Source of the DNA: Mauremys mutica
Taxonomy: Eukaryota; Chordata; Testudines; Geoemydidae
DNA length: 64,000 nt
Direction of reading: 5' to 3'
NCBI RefSeq assembly: GCF_020497125.1
Contig: NC_059084.1
Coordinates: forward strand, 6,971,501-7,035,500
The number at the start of each line of letters is the position of its first letter. Position 1 is the first letter of the stretch. A program made the position numbers and the translations under genes. The notes beneath the pieces were generated by a model that was given only the letters and a program-made list of their open reading frames with translations, had not been told where the DNA came from and did not search any database. Shown piece by piece: positions 13,801 through 25,800 of this stretch.

Positions 13801-16800
13801 AAGCCCAGGAGACTGCAGGGCCCTGAGTCAGCAGGGGAAATGCTGAAGAAGCAGGAGAGAGTGGGAGAAAGCTCTCAAGGCAGAGAGGTCTGGGAGAGAC
13901 CTTGTGCACGCAGGGGAGAGACTGTAAAGGCCGGCTGGGATGAAGGCTGTGAGAGTTTGTATTATTTGGGATTAGTCAGGAGAGAGACACTGAACTGCTT
14001 GGTGCTGGTATGTATCAAAGGACTAAATAAATGGGAACCACCTTTGAACTGTGAATTCTGAACGGGCCCTGAAAAGGAGGAAACAGAGGCAGGGCACCAC
14101 AGAGTGATCTCTGGCCACGAGGGGGCTGCCCATGTTACAGTTCCTAAATGCCTAAGGGTAAAATTTTCAAAAGCATCTAAGAACCAAAAGTCCTAGTCAC
14201 TTTTGAAAATGGGATTTAAGTGCTTTTGAAAATGCTAACCTATGTCACTTTTGAAAATGGGGTTTGGGTGCTTTTGAAAAAATGTTACCCTAGGTCTTTA
14301 CATTTTTTTAAAAGCCCATTTATGCAAAAGGGTATTTAATCTTCCATAGCTTATTGTTACAGCTCCGGCAACCCCATCAGGCTGGCAATGAACCCATATC
14401 CACTCCAATGATCTTGATATAAAACTCTTCCTTGCTTCAGCCTTGAACTTACATACTGCCAGCAGCACATTGTAAACTGGGCAGCAGTTGGGTTCTACGG
14501 TAGGTGGGAAATAGGCTGAAATGGTATTTGGTCACGTGAGTTATGCCCTCCACAATACAATAGGTATCTCTGCATCACAGTGATAAGTGTACTTGAAAAA
14601 CCTGGGATGTGTTTCTGAGGGGATGGGGAGGCAGGCATGGGCTACCTGTGCTCCAGCTAGCATGTTAAAAAGAGCAGCAGCTCGGGCTACTTGCCCGAGA
14701 CATGCCCGGGGGTTTTACTCAGGTAGCTATCCCGAACCGCTGCCCTGCTACCCCAGACACACTCCTATTTTTAGCGCACTAGTTGGAGCAGAGCAAGTAC
14801 ATCTGTCTATGTGCGCTGGGGGGCATAACTCACTCCTCCCAGTTGCAGTGGAGACAGTCAAAATGACAGCTAACAGAGAGGGACTCTGAGCTCAATCCTG
14901 CAAGGAGCTGGAGTCCCAATTTAGCAAAGCACTTAAGCACGTGCTTAACTTTAAGCACTGCAAATTCTCCCACTGCAGTCAATGGGGGTGTGTGTGGTTA
15001 AGTGCTCTGGTGGATGGGGGCACCTGGCGGGATCAAGCCCTGTGCGTTTGGAACTCCCATGGACGTTAATGGGAACACCATGTGCTGGGAGCAGGATGGG
15101 ACCTGTATCCTTCACTTGTCTCTTGAAAATAAAAGCTGGTGGCATTTTGTGTCTGGGTAACGTACTCCAAGACCCACCGGCTCGGATAAAGGAGGACTGC
15201 AGTGTACTTTGTACAGCGTGAACCTGAGTCCTGCTCTCAGCCGCAGGGCCTCCCGCTGCCACACGTTCTGGGACTCAACTCCTTGTGTTTACAGAGGATA
15301 TTTTTCTTACCTTGAATCCTGGCATTCCTGGAGGACCCGGAGGGCCTGGGGGGCAGAGAGCTGGGCACTGCACAAAACAAACATCCGTGGGTTTAGCTAG
15401 CACAGACAATGGGTGTTTGGAGCAAGGTGGGTGTCATTATTATTGAGGGGGAAAATATGCTGGTCAATAATACTAACACTAATACCTAGCTCTTATACAC
15501 TGTTTGCAGGGTTGCTGTAGCCGTGTCGGTTCCAGGATACGAGAGAGACAAGGCGGGGGAAGTAATATCTGTTATTGGACCAACTTCTGTTGGAGAGAGA
15601 GAGAAGCTTTGGAGCCACACAAAGCTCTTCCTCAGGTCTGGGAAAGGCACTCAGTGTGTTAACTGCCCAATTCATCTTGCATGTTCCGCCGTGTCACACT
15701 GACGGCAAGTCTACACTTAAAACGCTGCGTGGGCAGTTTGCACTGCTGTAATGCTTTCAGGAAGATGAGGGGAGAGAGGTCTCCGGTCGGCATAGTTAAT
15801 CCACCTCCCCGAGAGGACTAACTCTCCTGCTGACACAGCGCTCTCTACATGGGGGGTTAGGTTGGTATGACTACCTCAGGGGTGTGGATTTTTCACACCC
15901 CTGAGCGAAGTACTCATACCGATATAGGTATGCAGTGTAGACAGGACCTGAGTACCTTTCCCAGACTGGAAGAAGAGCTCTGTGTAGCCTGAAAGCTTGT
16001 CTCTCTCACCAACAGAAGTTGGTCCCATAAAAGATATTACCTCCCTCACCTTGTAGCTCTTATAGCACTTTTCATCAGTAGAACTCAAGCACTTTACAGA
16101 GGAGGCCAGAATCACTATCCCATTTTACAGATGGGGCAACTGAAGCACAGGGAGATGAAGTGACTTGCCCTAGGTCACCCAGCAGGCCAGTGGCAGAGCT
16201 GGGAATAGAACCCAGATCTCCTGAGTCCCCATTCAGTGCTCTATCCACTAGAAGACACTGCCTCCAAAAACTGAACATTTCATGGAAAAAAATCGACATT
16301 TTTCAGCAAAATTGTAGAAATATTTAGTCCAGTTCTAGTTAATAACCTCCAGGTTTGCTTCCTGTGATGCTGGAATCTGTTCTGTGGCCTAATTAGAGAG
16401 AGCGATTAACACACAAAAGAGGTAATGACTGCCACTTCATAGCACCTTTCAACAACAGGAGAGGATTTTCTCAAGTCTAAACTTAGCAGGTGGCCTCAGG
16501 GTCTTGGAAGCAAAACATGAAACAAAGCTGGGCACATGGATGGATTCTGTAATCCAGGCCGTAAAGCCCCAACTCAATTTTAAACATCTCCTATGAACAT
16601 ATACCTAGGAACTCAGGACTGGATTGGACCCCCTGGGTCACTGAATCCAGCCCCCTGCTATCACAGGCAACTCCAGCACAGAATCCTGTTCATAAACTTA
16701 CCAAGCTCCATATTAAAACTAGTTAGGTTATTTGACCTCACTGTTCCTATTGGAACCTCATGCCTTAGAAAACCTTCTTCTTTTGCATCACCCCAGCCAA

Positions 16801-19800
16801 TCACCTGCTGTACACGTCAATGGGAGTTGCATTCCTGGATCGAGAGTAATATGATCTCGTCTATCTAGACTTCCTAACAGTGACTGTAACCCTGGCTGAG
16901 TCTGGAAAAGATAGGACTTAGAGACATCAATACTCACTTCAGTGGACTTTGAATCCAGCCCCAAACCTCCTTATTCTAAACAGAACAAGGATATTTATTT
17001 ACAGCAGACCATGTCCTCTGATCTTGCTCTGCTGAAAACCTGGGGCTCAATCATGCAAACAATTAGGAATACACTTAACTTTACGCCCATTTGAAGCTGT
17101 ATTGATGTCACCTGATCAAAGGAAAAGCTCATGCATAAGAGTTTATAGGAATGGGAATTCAGTTAAAAATGAAGCAAACTATTGACAGATTCTCAAGCTG
17201 TGTCTGGCCCACATGGGAGAGTCTTCTAGGATTTCACAGGGACTAAATCAAAAGCTGTATACAAGTTTAAGAGGATTCTATACCTAGTACTTCAAAAAAA
17301 TCTATAGAACATTCGAGAACGAGATCCTTCTATAGGTTTTTTTTTAAAACCTTTGTTTATAATTCTGTAGCAGGGAGATAATTTTCTATTAAATTCTATA
17401 GGGTGGCCTAAAAAATTACCAAAAAAGGTATTTTCTGTTATATTCCATAAGTCTTTCCCATAAGACAGTGTCAACAAGACAGAAGCTTTTTCAGAGTACT
17501 CTAATTAGGAAAGCAAAGAAGCTGTCATAACAACAGCTGTGAAATCTTGAAATGTCATTTATATCGCTCATTACCTTAATGTCTGTTTCATTCCTTTGAA
17601 ATAAAGAAATCAAGATATTTGCCCAAAAAGGAAAGAACAAACAAGGCTTATGCCCCTGGGAACAAGGTGCTGCTGCCCAGGGAAATAAACAGCAAAACAA
17701 ATTTGACCTTTTCTGGTTGAAACAGATGCATGAAAAATTGTCATCGGTTGTCAAATGCTAAAATTTGCTTTTTATTAAACTGGCAAGGGATCAAACATAT
17801 GCAAAATTGGCACTAGGGAAGCAAGGAACAAACTGAAGTAAAATGACAAGGAATATCCTGAAACAGCACTAAAATATCTGCATACTTGAAAGAGTCCAAG
17901 GCCCTGATAGGGCAAAGACTCGTGCACCTGGAAGACATTAGCCACACAAACAACTCCATTAATTTAATGGGTAAGGCTACCATGTTTGCATGATCTAGCC
18001 CTTGCACATTAAAACAGACCTATGTTCACCCAAATTCATACATAAAAAATTATTTAAGGGGTTAAGTTAACAATGTGTTGCTACAATATAAAGAAAAACC
18101 TACCTGAAGGTCCCCACCGCCATCAGGAAGAACCCCTGGAAGACCCTATAACCAAGAACATTTGGACTTTTAAATATATCAACACAAAGCACCAAAGAAA
18201 ATGTTATCTCCAAAAAACATATTTTATTGACACAGATATTTTCCACGTCTGTATTTCCTTTTCATTCGAGCCTCTCAAAGCACTTCACAGACATTCATGA
18301 GTTAGCTAGGTCAATAGATTTACACTCCTTTTACAGAGAGGTAAATCTAGGTTGAATGGCTTGCCCGAGTCACACAAGGTAAAATTCACCCCTTGGCAGA
18401 TGGCCAACACCAGGCCTATGAGCCACTTATGGATGAAGTGAGGTCACGCACCTCAAATCGGTGGCAGAGTTAGCAGCAGAACCCCAGAATCCAGGAGCCC
18501 TGACAGCTAGTCATGTGCTCTAACCACTAGACCATACAGCTACCAACACAATGGCTGTGGCTTAAGCAGACCAACATAGAGGTGTGGTTATAGCTGCAGG
18601 ATGTGGGGAGGAACCATGTTTTCCAAGGAGTAAATTTTCCAGAGGGAACCCCAATTCCAGTTCCCCAAGATTGTTATCTTCAAGAGAATTTCCCTTTATG
18701 GGGGTGGGACTTTCCACTCATTGTCTAATGCGGATGTCTTTAAAGGAGACCCATCTCCTCAGTTATAGGTAATTACCAACAACCCTACCTGCACAATTAC
18801 TCCACTACACACACAAGCTAGTTTTAGGATATGTGTGATAGGAACGTAACCCACACTGACACAGGATGGCGTCCGTCCCCCTCTTGGGGTGGCTGCTGGT
18901 GCACCCAGTGGTTGGGGAGGCTAGTACAACCATAGCTAACAGAGGTGGATGTTTTAGCTCACACAGTAGAGGTTCAGGCTTTTAGATGCACAAGTTAAAT
19001 CCCAACAGCCAGCAACCCACACACGGGCATGGGATTACAGGAACACAGGGTCTGATATCGTGCATCAGACTGTCGCTCCATCTAATACAGGCTCTTGCTG
19101 CTGTCAGAGTAAGCAATCCCTCCAGACAGGGAGCCAGACATCTTCACAGGATCATCTGCACCCGTTTCAGGCCCCAGGACCAGCTGTTTTTGAGGAACAT
19201 GAAGAAAAATCCCATAACAATACGGCCAATCACACCATGGTTACCTGGGAGGAAAAATCTTTCCTGTGATCAGTGTGTGGCCTGAAGCCACATGGCATTG
19301 CATCACGCCCTGCCCACTCGGCATCAGCAGGAATAATAAACACTCATAAGCACGGGCAATAAACAGTCATTGCTTTCCCTCTAATGCAGCGTTGCTCAAA
19401 CAGCGGTCCGCGAGGGTATCCCAGGAGGTCCGCGGGCCCTGCTGATCAACTCCTCCCCCTCCCTCCCAGCGCCTCCTGCACACCGGGGAACAGCTGCTCA
19501 GTGGCGTGCAGGAGGCGCTGGGAGGGAGGGGAAGGAGCGGGTGCGCTCGGGAGAGGGGGGGCGGAATCATGTCTGGGGTGTGCAGGAGGCACTGGGAGGG
19601 AGGGGGAGAAGCGGGGATGGGGCGTGCTCGGGGGAGGGGGCGAAAAGAGGCAGGGAAGTGGAGGGGAAGGGGAAAAGCGGGGACAGGAAGAGGTGGGGTG
19701 GGGCCTTGGGGGCAGGGCATGGGGCTGAGCAGAGGGTTTGGGGGTCCACACATTTTTTAAAATCAAAATGGGGGTCCTCGGGTTGCTGAAGTTTGAGAAC

Positions 19801-22800
19801 CGCTACTCTAATGCATTGTTTTTAGCTTGCAGGGAACACTTCAACTTAAGTGGGAGTTTGAACCTAAAACAGCAAATAAAAGGCAACTGCCCTGTCAGCT
19901 GTTTCCATGGGCACAAGAAGAAGATCCCCAAAATCACACCAAGTTTAGCTTTCTTCATGTTTATTACATGGAAAAATCGCAACTTACTGGAAGCCCTGGA
20001 GGTCCAGGCTGTCCTGGGAATCCTGGAAGACCTGATGGTCCCTAAAAGGAGTGAGAAATAATAAGAATTCCCATATACACCCTCTGTAGAATCTCTCTTG
20101 GGAAAAAAGAGTTCACTGAAGGACCCACTCCTGTTCCCACTCAACTCAACAGACGTTTTGCTGTTCAATTCAATGGGAGTGGGGCAGGCCCCACATACTA
20201 TATATGTATGAGATGAATGAGGATGAGAAAGGTTTTCTTGGGACAATTTCACCATGTTAATAACTAGACTGAAAATCTGAAAAGAAATTAAAGTGCAATC
20301 ACATTTTTTAATGTGGCATAAGGGGACATGGCTAGAAGAGGACTGAGCCCCAGCGTCTCTTTCTGCAGATGCTTTTGTGCCTGCCAAAGGAATTGCAAGG
20401 ACAAATCTGAGTATTTGCACCTGCATTCTCTCAGTCCAAGGCATAAATCCTCAGGATTTGTACTTCGAAATGTGAATGCAAATTTTGTGCATGACTGCAA
20501 AAGGAAGATTTGACCCAATATATTAAATGGCTTCATGCCAGTGACACACTTGAGCTCCAGGTGTGACAAATCCCCTGCCACAAAGAATGGACACCGTTGT
20601 CACCAGCTAACCTGCACACATGGCATGAGAAACAAAGCCTTCATTCGCAGTTACAGCTTACACGCCCTGTAGACTTCAGCCATTAGAGGGCGAGATGACT
20701 GAGCAGCTCTGGCACGGTAGCTGACACATACCCACCGCACTAGCCAGTACAGGGAATGCATCTCCTGCTGGCCGATTCACAGAGCAAGTGTGGTGTCATA
20801 CTCTTATTAAGCTTCCCAAGTGCAGCAAGAGGTCAGAAATAGACCTTATTCTTCCATGGCTGCATGATGTTCAATCAATGGGAATTAAACAGCAAAGGAA
20901 ACTCACAGGTGGCCCCTGAAGTCCGTTTCCACCCGGGAGTCCACTGGGTCCTGGAGGCCCCTGTAAAATAGAGCCAGAACATTACACATGCTGCTACCCA
21001 GCAGAACTCTCACAGTACAAAAACAAATGCTTTACGCTGCTCACCCCTCCCACTCTTACACCCCTCCCTTACACACCTTATCACCCCTTATCAGCCAGAT
21101 GCTCCATATACAAACACAGACACTCCCGGGCTCCCTGTGCCCTGTCCCCACGCGGGATCCCCTTCCGGGGAAAGCAATGAAATGTTCCCACCAGTTACAA
21201 AGCTGCTGCACTCTGTGGCGTCTCTAATTCACATCAGTGGCCAAACCGGCCTCCAGCAGTGTAAAGGTTGCATCAGGCCGCCCTTCGCCATGGCTTCACA
21301 CCCACTGGATTTAGCACGGCTCAGAGCACCCAAGGATCTGGGTCTGTGGGTGGGTTTTGGGGAAAATACCGAAGTAGAACACAACCAATGTAATAAGTTA
21401 AACTCCCTTTTTGAGGCCTGGTCTACTCTTACAACGTAGGCCAACCTAGCAGTGTTGCTCTGCGGAGTGAATTTTTCACACCCCTGAGCAATGTAGCCAG
21501 GTTGACCCAACCTTCTAGTGTAGACCAGCCCTGGGAAAGATGCCGCTACTTACCGGAGGGCCTGGCAGTCCCTTGCCCTGGAAACAAAATTTAAAACAAA
21601 GAAAGGTCATTTGGAAACTGACCACACACAGAGTGGATCATTGTATCAAAAAACCACTTCCCCCACCCCCAACACTCCCCTAGCCCCTATTATTCTAATT
21701 TAGTCAGAAAGTGGAGCCAGAGACAGTTACTGAACTCTAGATTTAGCGTGACCAGATGTCCCAATTTTATAGGAACAGTCCCGATTTTGGGGTCTTTTTC
21801 TTATATAGGCTCCTATTACCCCCCACCCCCATCACAATTTTTCACACTTGCTGTCTGGTCACCCTAACTAGATTTGTCGTCTGTATTTTGCATTCATTTT
21901 TGCTCTTTGTTGCCCGTGGGCTATTCGCTGCTCCAACATTCATCCAGTGACCCATTAACGGGTCATGTGCACATATGAGGGTAGAAATACAGCCCCCCTC
22001 TCCGGGTTTTTTAAACCTAGTTTTCTCTACAAATCTTTTGCTGTTGGGAAGCCACTTCTCTTGGCACCTGTTAAAAGCTACATTAAAAGAAAACCATCTC
22101 TCTGGGGATATGAAAAAAACAACAACTACCATCCCTGACAAAAGAAGGACTGTGACCGAGTTAATGTTATGTGACCAGCTGCTGGCCCGTAAACACAGAG
22201 TTTAAGATATCATCAAGATATCATAGATTCCAAGGCCACAAGGGAGCACTGTGATCAGCCAATCTGACCTTCAGTATCACATAGGCCATGTCACATGTGT
22301 GGGAGGTATGTTATCCCATCTCGCCTGTTCTGACCTTGGGAGCGGACAGTTTATTGAAAGTGACAAGCAACCGGAATGCTTGACTCTTTGTGCACCTCGA
22401 TATTCTGCCTCCTGGTCATACGAAGAGAGGACCAGCAGGAGCAGTGGTGTCAGTAGCATGCGCTGATGTTGCACACTAAGTTAGTCATGCCTGTTAGCTC
22501 CCTGGGCTGAGAAGCTGGATTTTTAATACCATAATAATCATCACCTTGGAAAAGGCTATTTGATTTTTCAGCATTAAGGAGCCAAGGCTTTTTAAATGCA
22601 GTATTTCAGTGGAGAGCTTCTATCTGCAATTAAACACATGCCCATCATTTAATTTCCTGGTTGGCTTTTTGAGGGGCTTTGTTACTAAGACATCAGTACT
22701 GATCAATGTGGATCTAGCTCTAAATTTTTCTGTAATACCATTGGTCCAAATCGCGATGGTTAAATGTGACTCCCCGGTAAATAAAGAGATCTTCCAACGC

Positions 22801-25800
22801 AGCTGTGTGGATTTCAGAATTATTATAAAGTCTCTGAGGATGCTTAACCAGCTGGATGGTTCAAGAGGCTGAACCTTCTGACAGCTCCTTTTTACAGGCT
22901 GGAAAAGACGTTATCTTGCCCTGCGCGCTGCCCGATGAGTTGGCATATGTCCACTGCTGACAGGAACCACGCTGGGGAATTTATAAATGTTGGGCCAAAG
23001 CTCACTGAAGCAATAGAAAGTCTCCTACTGACTTCAGTGGGCTTTGGATCAAGCCTTTGACAGCCAGAACTGGTTTTATATATTTTAAATATATATATTT
23101 TAATACAGACCCCTCCCAGCAACATCTCTACTTAGTACATGATCTCTTTTCATCTTTGAGCCCGTACGTTTGGCTCAAGACGAGATCCACATCTTTTCTT
23201 GCCCTGTGACCTGACCCTCGCAATGAGATAGCTGTCATCAAAACGGGCTTTGCTGGTACTTTACTATGGGGAATTCTGCACCTGTATTACGCTACACAAG
23301 CCTGCAAATTCTCAGAGTTACTTACAGCTGGTCCAGGCGGCCCTGCAGGTCCTAAAGCCCCCTGTAGGATTAGAAACATCAGAATATGAGTTAGCAGGTT
23401 AGGCCTCTCCACAGAAGTAAAAGGGGAGTTTCTAATCCAGATGTCAGCCTGGTGGCTCAGAGCATCCAGAACTCACCAGATCATGGGGTCACCTTCCTCT
23501 GGGGAAGTTCAGTAGCATCTTACACCACCCACATGGCAAAGCGAGACTGAGCTCACAGACGTGAGTAAAAGACCCTTCGACATGTCTGATTAGTTAAATG
23601 ATTCAAGAACGCTCTTGATGCTCAAAACAGAGCCTTTTCCCTACTCTCTTAGAAAAATCTGTGAGCCCAAATTAAAACACGAGACCCCACTAAGTGAGGC
23701 TAAATATGGGGAACCACAACACACAACAGGCCACAGATTGGTCACTGGGAATCTTTAAAGTTGGCTACAGATAGAGTGAATCTCACTGGCTCCCATTTGA
23801 AACGTCCTGTTCGTAATTACTTCATGCTGTGGACCGAGGGCTATATCTGAAATCGTTGACAGGAACGGGACCCAACTCTACTGCATTTTATTAATTCATC
23901 CCTTTCCCCTTCAAGCAAAGATGTTTAGATTCTGGGACTTGTCTCTTTTTGCCAACTATTCTGGTGTTATTTCCCTCTTGCTTTTGCATTCCAAACCTTA
24001 AGCCTGATTTACAGTTTTCTGAGCATGTTTGCGATCTTAAATTTTATCCTAAAATTAAATCACTGAAGTTGCTAAATTTCTGCTTCATTACAGATAACAA
24101 GACAGACAGCTGGGCTTTTTTAATCGCTTTGTTGTGTTCTGAAGATGCCAATGCTGGAAAGAGCCTATGAAATTAATCACTGGTTAATGCTCCAAAGCAG
24201 ACTAAATGGAAATGGAAAAATGAATGACGAAAACACTGTTCCCTGCATGGTGATTCCACAGCCACTGAACACAATGGGTTACAGAATGGCCCTTGTTGCC
24301 ATGTGAAATTACAGGAAAGATTTGGGCTTATTCACATTGGTGTTGAGGGCAAACACACTCCCCTCTGTCTGAGTAACCAACTGTGCTCAATGGTGGGTGC
24401 TGAATCATACAATTCCCCAGCCGTCTTCCCTACAACTATCTGGAGACTCAGAGGGCTTATCTATAAGCACAGTGCAGTACTGACTATAAATAAAACATTA
24501 GCCAGCAATACGATAAGTCTCATGACATAGATGATTATTCATACTAATGCCACGCCCAGCGGACTGTAATGTCAAACAGAGTTGTCATCCCCACCTTCTA
24601 AAAACTGGCAACAGGTTTGTATTTCTCTGAGAAGACTCCATGACATCTTTAGCGACTCTGGAGTCCTCACTCCTGCAGGCCGGGATCTGCAAAACTTTTT
24701 GGTGTGCCAATATGCCCAAGATCAGCCATTTGCCTGTGTAGTTAACCTACCTTAAAATCTACACTGTACCGGAACAGTCAGCAACAAGCCTTAATGCAGT
24801 AACTGATCCTGGAGCTCGAGGAAATATTTACACTGCACACTAAATCCAGGCTCCAAGTCAGGTTTGAGCCCAAGCCCCCCCTTCCGTCCACACACACATC
24901 AGTCTGACTCCAGACGGCAAGTATTCAGGATCCAGGCTGCGATGGGGAAGGTGGGTCAGAGCCCAAGTCGCACGGTGACTCAGGTCCTAGCCCTGTCGTT
25001 TTGCAGTGTGGACACAGGTCAAGCCGCAAGTCAGAAGTTCTTCATATTCTCCATATTCTCCATGGATGTTAGCATGGCTGTGAGACTCAAGTTCAGCAAC
25101 AGCAAACCCAGGTTTACACTGCAGCGCGGAGGCTCAAGCGAGGGCTTGGAAACATCCAGTCCACAAGCCCGGGCCCCATAGTCCCGGGCTTACAACGCAG
25201 TTGACGCACCGCTAGTTAGCTAATACCTGCCTACTGTCATATCAAAAATGACCTTCATCAAGACACACTTTTGGGTCCTAAAATCCCAATTCAATTTCTA
25301 AAGGGCTAGATTGGGAGCCCCTAGTGTGGAGCAGCCGTTGCTGTTGTACAAGGAGGTAACTACGGGAACCAAAGGTTATCTTCCACCTGGGAAGGTGGGG
25401 ACAGATCAGGGAATCGCACGCTTGACTGCGGCTGACAGCAGGTGCTGGTTACTACTGTGTCGATAAGGTTTAAATACAAGCTCTCTGTGCTTGAGTTCAC
25501 ACCCACACACACCCTTGCCCTGACAAGTAGCCCCACTGAAATCAACACGGCTATTAATGTGAGCAAAGGGCTCGCAAACAGGCCCAAATGAGCCGCCTAA
25601 TGGTGCAGCTGATCAGGACCAGTTAACAAAAATAGTATTAGCAATAATTGAATGTATAATCCGCCAGCCCTCCCGCTGGTGCTGAGGAAGCTGAACAGCA
25701 ATGGAAGACTCAACCCCATTCGAAACCATCATAAACCAACAATAATATCGAAAGGCAAACAACGTGTCACCATGAAAAAGGGGGTGGGTCCAATATACAA

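Noticed and set aside
19384..19789. Gly/Arg-rich open frames on both strands
   Set aside because: They arise from the GC-rich tandem units inside the hAT-like MITE and encode no transposase.
19803..20444. 213-codon minus-strand open frame
   Set aside because: It runs through COL9A3 exon 9 in a frame other than the collagen one and has no Gly-X-Y or other recognisable pattern.
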